Notes under the pieces: generated by a model
What the model was told of the DNA's origin: nothing
Database searches by the model: none
The model's input: only the letters and a program-made list of their open reading frames with translations
Position numbers and translations under genes: made by a program
DNA from: Gammaproteobacteria bacterium
Lineage (GTDB): Bacteria; Pseudomonadota; Gammaproteobacteria; Steroidobacterales; Woeseiaceae
Direction of reading: 5' to 3'
NCBI GenBank assembly: GCA_013151645.1
Contig: JAADHU010000015.1
Location: 1-64,000, forward strand
Length of the DNA: 64,000 bases
Shown here: positions 61,352-64,000 of the stretch, piece after piece
Numbering within the stretch: the stretch's first letter is position 1
Layout: each line of letters opens with the position of its first letter

Positions 61352-61672
61352 ATGGAAATAACGGCCGAATTCGATATGGAGCAGATGAATGCGGCGGCAG
61401 ACAAAGCCAGCGCACTGATGAAAACGCTGGGCCATAAAGGCCGACTGCTGATCCTGTGCCAACTCGCAAGCGGCGAAAAATCGGTGGGTGAACTGGCGCA
61501 AAGCCTCGATATGCCCCAGTCCCCCCTGTCGCAACATCTTTCGCGCATGAGAAAAGAGGGCCTGGTCGGCACACGGCGCGAAGCCCAGACTATTTTTTAT
61601 TCGTTGAAAGCAGACGAAGCCGGCAAGATTATTGAATGTCTCTACAATCTTTATTGCGCCGATGACGTTTAG
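61352..61672 (+). CDS. ArsR-family persulfide sensor (SqrR/BigR type)
   Basis: A 106-residue winged-helix repressor. The HTH is VGELAQSLDMPQSPLSQHLS. The two cysteines that mark SqrR/BigR are present: Cys36 in RLLILCQLASGEKSVGEL (alpha2) and Cys102 in IECLYNLYC at the C-terminus; Cys96 is an extra one. These form a tetrasulfide with reactive sulfur species and release DNA. The region REAQTIFYSL is also as in that group. ATG 61352 is 19 bases after the MBL gene, so both are in one operon. Likely regulator of the ATATTAG operators. Confidence 0.9.
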   Translation: MEITAEFDMEQMNAAADKASALMKTLGHKGRLLILCQLASGEKSVGELAQSLDMPQSPLSQHLSRMRKEGLVGTRREAQTIFYSLKADEAGKIIECLYNLYCADDV

Positions 61673-61767
61673 TTTTATTGATACGACAACCGTCCGGACC
61701 GCAGATTGCCAAGCTAAATCCTTTGTGCGACGCAGCAATAGTTGCACGAGTGCCGGTGTTTCTGCTT

Positions 61768-61800
61768 ATATTAGCTTTCTCTACATTAACGTTTCTTAAT
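61768..61800. promoter_or_regulatory. SqrR/BigR-type operator, site E (degenerate)
   Basis: ATATTAG (61768-61774) is followed after six bases by CTACATT, a weak right half. A second imperfect dyad, ATTAA-N6-TTAAT, lies at 61785-61800. Both stand before the FadL gene ATG at 61833. Confidence 0.5.
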
Positions 61801-61832
61801 TTTAGTGTAGCCAGAATCAGGGGAAGTCAAAA

Positions 61833-63203
61833 ATGAAAGCCATCCAAAAGCTCGCAATCACGCTGATCACTGTCGCCCTCACGCTCGCCTCCGGCAGCGC
61901 GTCGGCAACCAACGGTTACTTCACGCACGGCACGGGAACGAAAAACAAAGGCATGGCGGGCGCTGGTCTGGCCATGCCGGAAGATGCCATTTCCATGGCC
62001 AACAATCCGGCCGCGGCGTTGTTTGGGACCGGACGTCTCGACGTGGGCGCCGCACTGTTCACGCCCTGGCGCGATTACAAGACCAGCGCGAGTCAGGCGA
62101 ACGGGGCGGGGGGCGCGTTTACGATCGGCCCGAACGATATCAAAAGCTCTCGCAACTACTTCGTCATTCCCCATATCGCTTACGCCTGGAAGCTGAATGA
62201 GGAGAGTGCCTTCGGTGTCGCATTCTACGGGCGAGGAGGCATGAACACCGAGTGGGATGGCGGCAGCGCCACGCTCGACCCGGACGGACCGGGACCAGCG
62301 CCAATCACCACTTTCACCGGCACCTTTGGTGGCGGCACAGCCGGCATCGATTTGTCCCAGGCATTTCTTGACCTTACGTACGCAAGAAAGGCCGGAGACA
62401 ACTTCGCCTGGGGCGTTACGCTGATCTCTGTCGCGCAAGTGTTCAAAGCAAAAGGTCTCGGCCAGTTTGCGCCATTCACGGAATCCTTCGTCGCCAGCGG
62501 CTTCACCCAACTGCCGGAAAATCTGAGCAATAGTGGCCGCGACGCCGCATTCGGCTTCGGCGGTAAAATTGGCATTCAGGCAAACCTGAGCCCCACGACC
62601 AGTTTTGCGGCCATGTACCAAACGAAAATCTCAATGGGCGAGTTCGACAAGTATGCGGACCTGTTTGCACAGGACGGCGGCTTCGATATTCCCGCCAACG
62701 CGAAAGTCGGTTTAACCTTGCGCCCGACAGACACAACCGCGGTCAGCTTCGATATCGAACGGACCTGGTTCAGCAAAGTGGCTTCCGTCGGCAATCCCTT
62801 TTCCAACCTGTTTAACTGCCCAAGCCTGGGTGGCACCGATATTACCTCTTGTCTTGGCGGCGCCAACGGTGCCGGTTTCGGCTGGGATGACATGACCATC
62901 TACAAACTGGGTTTCGAGTGGGGACGTGGATCAGACATGGTTTATCGAGCTGGTGTCAGTACCGGCAGTCAGCCGATCGCCAGATCCGAAGTCATGTTCA
63001 ATATTCTGGCACCGGCCGTCATCAATACCCACATCACTTTCGGCTTTACCAAGAAAATGCGGCAAAACAACGAATTGAGCTTTGCACTGATGCATGCGCT
63101 CGACAACAAAGTTACCGGTCCGAATCCTTTTGACCCGTCGCAAACCATCGAAATCAAGATGTTCCAATGGGAAGCTGAATTGAGCTACAGCTGGCGTTTC
63201 TGA
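61833..63203 (+). CDS. FadL/TodX-family outer-membrane channel
   Basis: A 456-residue outer-membrane beta-barrel of the FadL family, which lets hydrophobic molecules cross. The signal ends SGSASA and is followed by TNGYFTHGTGTKNKGMAGAG and ISMANNPAA, the hatch region. The protein ends SYSWRF with a terminal aromatic, as expected for BAM. AGGGGAAG precedes the ATG. FadL proteins carry fatty acids or aromatics. Next to a persulfide-sensor gene and behind a similar operator, a sulfur compound is a possible cargo here. Confidence 0.9.
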   Translation: MKAIQKLAITLITVALTLASGSASATNGYFTHGTGTKNKGMAGAGLAMPEDAISMANNPAAALFGTGRLDVGAALFTPWRDYKTSASQANGAGGAFTIGPNDIKSSRNYFVIPHIAYAWKLNEESAFGVAFYGRGGMNTEWDGGSATLDPDGPGPAPITTFTGTFGGGTAGIDLSQAFLDLTYARKAGDNFAWGVTLISVAQVFKAKGLGQFAPFTESFVASGFTQLPENLSNSGRDAAFGFGGKIGIQANLSPTTSFAAMYQTKISMGEFDKYADLFAQDGGFDIPANAKVGLTLRPTDTTAVSFDIERTWFSKVASVGNPFSNLFNCPSLGGTDITSCLGGANGAGFGWDDMTIYKLGFEWGRGSDMVYRAGVSTGSQPIARSEVMFNILAPAVINTHITFGFTKKMRQNNELSFALMHALDNKVTGPNPFDPSQTIEIKMFQWEAELSYSWRF

Positions 63204-63267
63204 TAGGTCGCGTTGCGACTGATCGCCAACAGGATATAAGGTTGGAAACATCGTTCTATTGGCACCG

Positions 63268-63334
63268 CTGCAGGAGCGTGTGCCAACGCGCGACAAAGCT
63301 TAAGAGAGTCGCGCCCGAGGTGACGCTCCTGCAG
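63268..63334. repeat. REP-like imperfect hairpin
   Basis: CTGCAGGAGCGT (63268-63279) pairs with ACGCTCCTGCAG (63323-63334), and GCGCGAC (63288-63294) pairs with GTCGCGC (63308-63314). The middle is only partly paired. The pattern (GCAGGAGCG...GCGAC) is like REP elements of gammaproteobacteria. It lies between convergent FadL and thioredoxin genes. Confidence 0.65.
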
Positions 63335-63481
63335 TTGTTCTATGCGCAATTCTGCAGGAACATCACCTGACACGCGACCCCGTCCACAGCGTTTCCCAAC
63401 AGAGGAGCACCTGCGATTTGCGGACTGCCCATTGGTGATGTTGGGACTTGGCGTGTACGGATATTTTCGCGCTTCCTGACA

Positions 63482-64000
63482 CTATTTGAGCGCGGCTGTC
63501 GCCGCCTTGATTGACCTGCCCAGATAAAATCCGTAGTACTCGATATTGCTTATTCCCACTCTTTTCTTCGTCAACTCATTGCCGTTTGAATCGAGAAAGA
63601 GCAGCGTCGGCGTGACATCGGCCGCGTAACGCTGCGCAAATTTTCTGCCGGCGATCATCGCGCCGTCGAAATCCTCTACCGCAAATCCCTCGTCGAGGCT
63701 AACCTCGCGAAAAACGGCCTGCTTCTGCATCTGCCCGGAACGCATCATCGGAAAAAGAACCTTCTGGCGAAGAGCCGCGCAGAACTCGCAACCGGTCTGC
63801 GATATAAAAACCACGATCGGTCGATGTTCCTTTATTGACAGGCGGGCATCTGCGACGAACGATTCGGCCCAGGTAATGAGTCTCCCGGAATTGTTCGGCG
63901 CTTCCTCACAACAGGCTGCCTCAAGAAACTCCAGTGAGCGCTCGACAATGTCGTCCGCATAGAGATCGCGGAAGAAATGATCTGCACCGTCAATTTCTTC
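63482..64000 (-). CDS. Alpha/beta-hydrolase - thioredoxin-like fusion (partial)
   Basis: The frame is open from the right window edge (64000) to a stop at 63482, so the N-terminus is missing. The visible start reads like the end of an alpha/beta hydrolase: EEIDGADHFFRDLYADDIVE with the catalytic-type His in GADHFF. After a 35-residue helical linker it continues PIVVFISQTGCEFCAALR, a thioredoxin-like CEFC, and a cis-proline-like VTPTLLFLDSNG. The thioredoxin part resembles SoxW-type proteins. One continuous frame covers both parts. Confidence 0.75.
   Translation of the reverse strand, partial: EEIDGADHFFRDLYADDIVERSLEFLEAACCEEAPNNSGRLITWAESFVADARLSIKEHRPIVVFISQTGCEFCAALRQKVLFPMMRSGQMQKQAVFREVSLDEGFAVEDFDGAMIAGRKFAQRYAADVTPTLLFLDSNGNELTKKRVGISNIEYYGFYLGRSIKAATAALK

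Noticed and set aside
61827-62621. Open frame of 264 codons on the - strand
   Set aside because: Antisense to the FadL gene; composition is typical of a shadow frame in GC-rich sequence.

Overview
The window looks like chromosome from a Gram-negative gammaproteobacterium living as a marine or sediment chemo-organotroph that also oxidises sulfur. The basis is the outer-membrane FadL porin, Tat and lipoprotein signals, a proteobacterial-type COX15/CtaA, a complete thiosulfate-oxidising (Sox) system with SoxCD, and D-glutamate catabolism (DgcN/DgcA). A Woeseiales-like lineage would fit this mix, but that is inference from gene content, not a measured placement. No rRNA, tRNA, CRISPR array, phage or intact insertion sequence was seen. 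Many starts are GTG or TTG chosen by a good Shine-Dalgarno sequence.

Layout. 0-7 kb: a perfect 67-base inverted repeat at the very left edge, two small conserved genes, a TauE/SafE permease, an octaheme/TPR lipoprotein, a cold-shock protein with a structured leader, an FMN-dependent 2-hydroxyacid dehydrogenase and a YedZ-like membrane protein. 7-19 kb: a respiratory island. It holds a divergent heme-copper oxidase subunit I-like protein, a bacteriohemerythrin, a cytochrome b6/ferredoxin/MvhD fusion, SCO, a two-subunit oxidase (CoxB-CoxA) with a previously easy-to-miss 53-residue small subunit, two heme A synthases and HemN. 19-29 kb: exported or lipoprotein enzymes, MetB-like PLP enzyme, a duplicated DUF6152/partner module and gamma-glutamyltransferase. 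29-37.5 kb: CBS protein, flavin reductase-like protein, M20 peptidase plus a P-loop DUF1611-like protein, CDF transporter, glucokinase, sodium/sugar symporter and serine deaminase.

37.5-44.5 kb is a reactive-sulfur module: a DUF442 phosphatase-SQR fusion, TauE/SafE permease, persulfide dioxygenase-like enzyme, a SoxH-like protein with an altered metal site, a DUF302 protein and a split YeeE/YedE transporter. 44.5-49 kb is a D-glutamate operon (dgcN-dgcA-transporter-aminotransferase). 49-53 kb holds a GT-C/TPR membrane protein and an AT-rich SMI1/KNR4 islet. 53-60 kb is soxCDXYZA-(soxK-like)-soxB-dsrE in one leftward run. 60-64 kb holds an exported metallo-beta-lactamase, a SqrR/BigR-type persulfide sensor, a FadL porin, a REP-like hairpin and a partial alpha/beta-hydrolase-thioredoxin fusion.

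The strongest system-level signal is a shared operator, ATATTAG-N6-CTAAYAT. It occurs in front of the persulfide dioxygenase/SoxH pair, the DUF302 gene, the YeeE/YedE pair, the soxC/metallo-beta-lactamase divergent pair and the FadL gene. With the SqrR/BigR-type repressor encoded at 61.4 kb this suggests one sulfide/persulfide-responsive regulon that ties import, detoxification and Sox oxidation together over 20 kb. The second notable region is the oxidase island at 7-12 kb, where an HCO-like protein with a changed CuB pair faces a hemerythrin/cytochrome b-ferredoxin operon.
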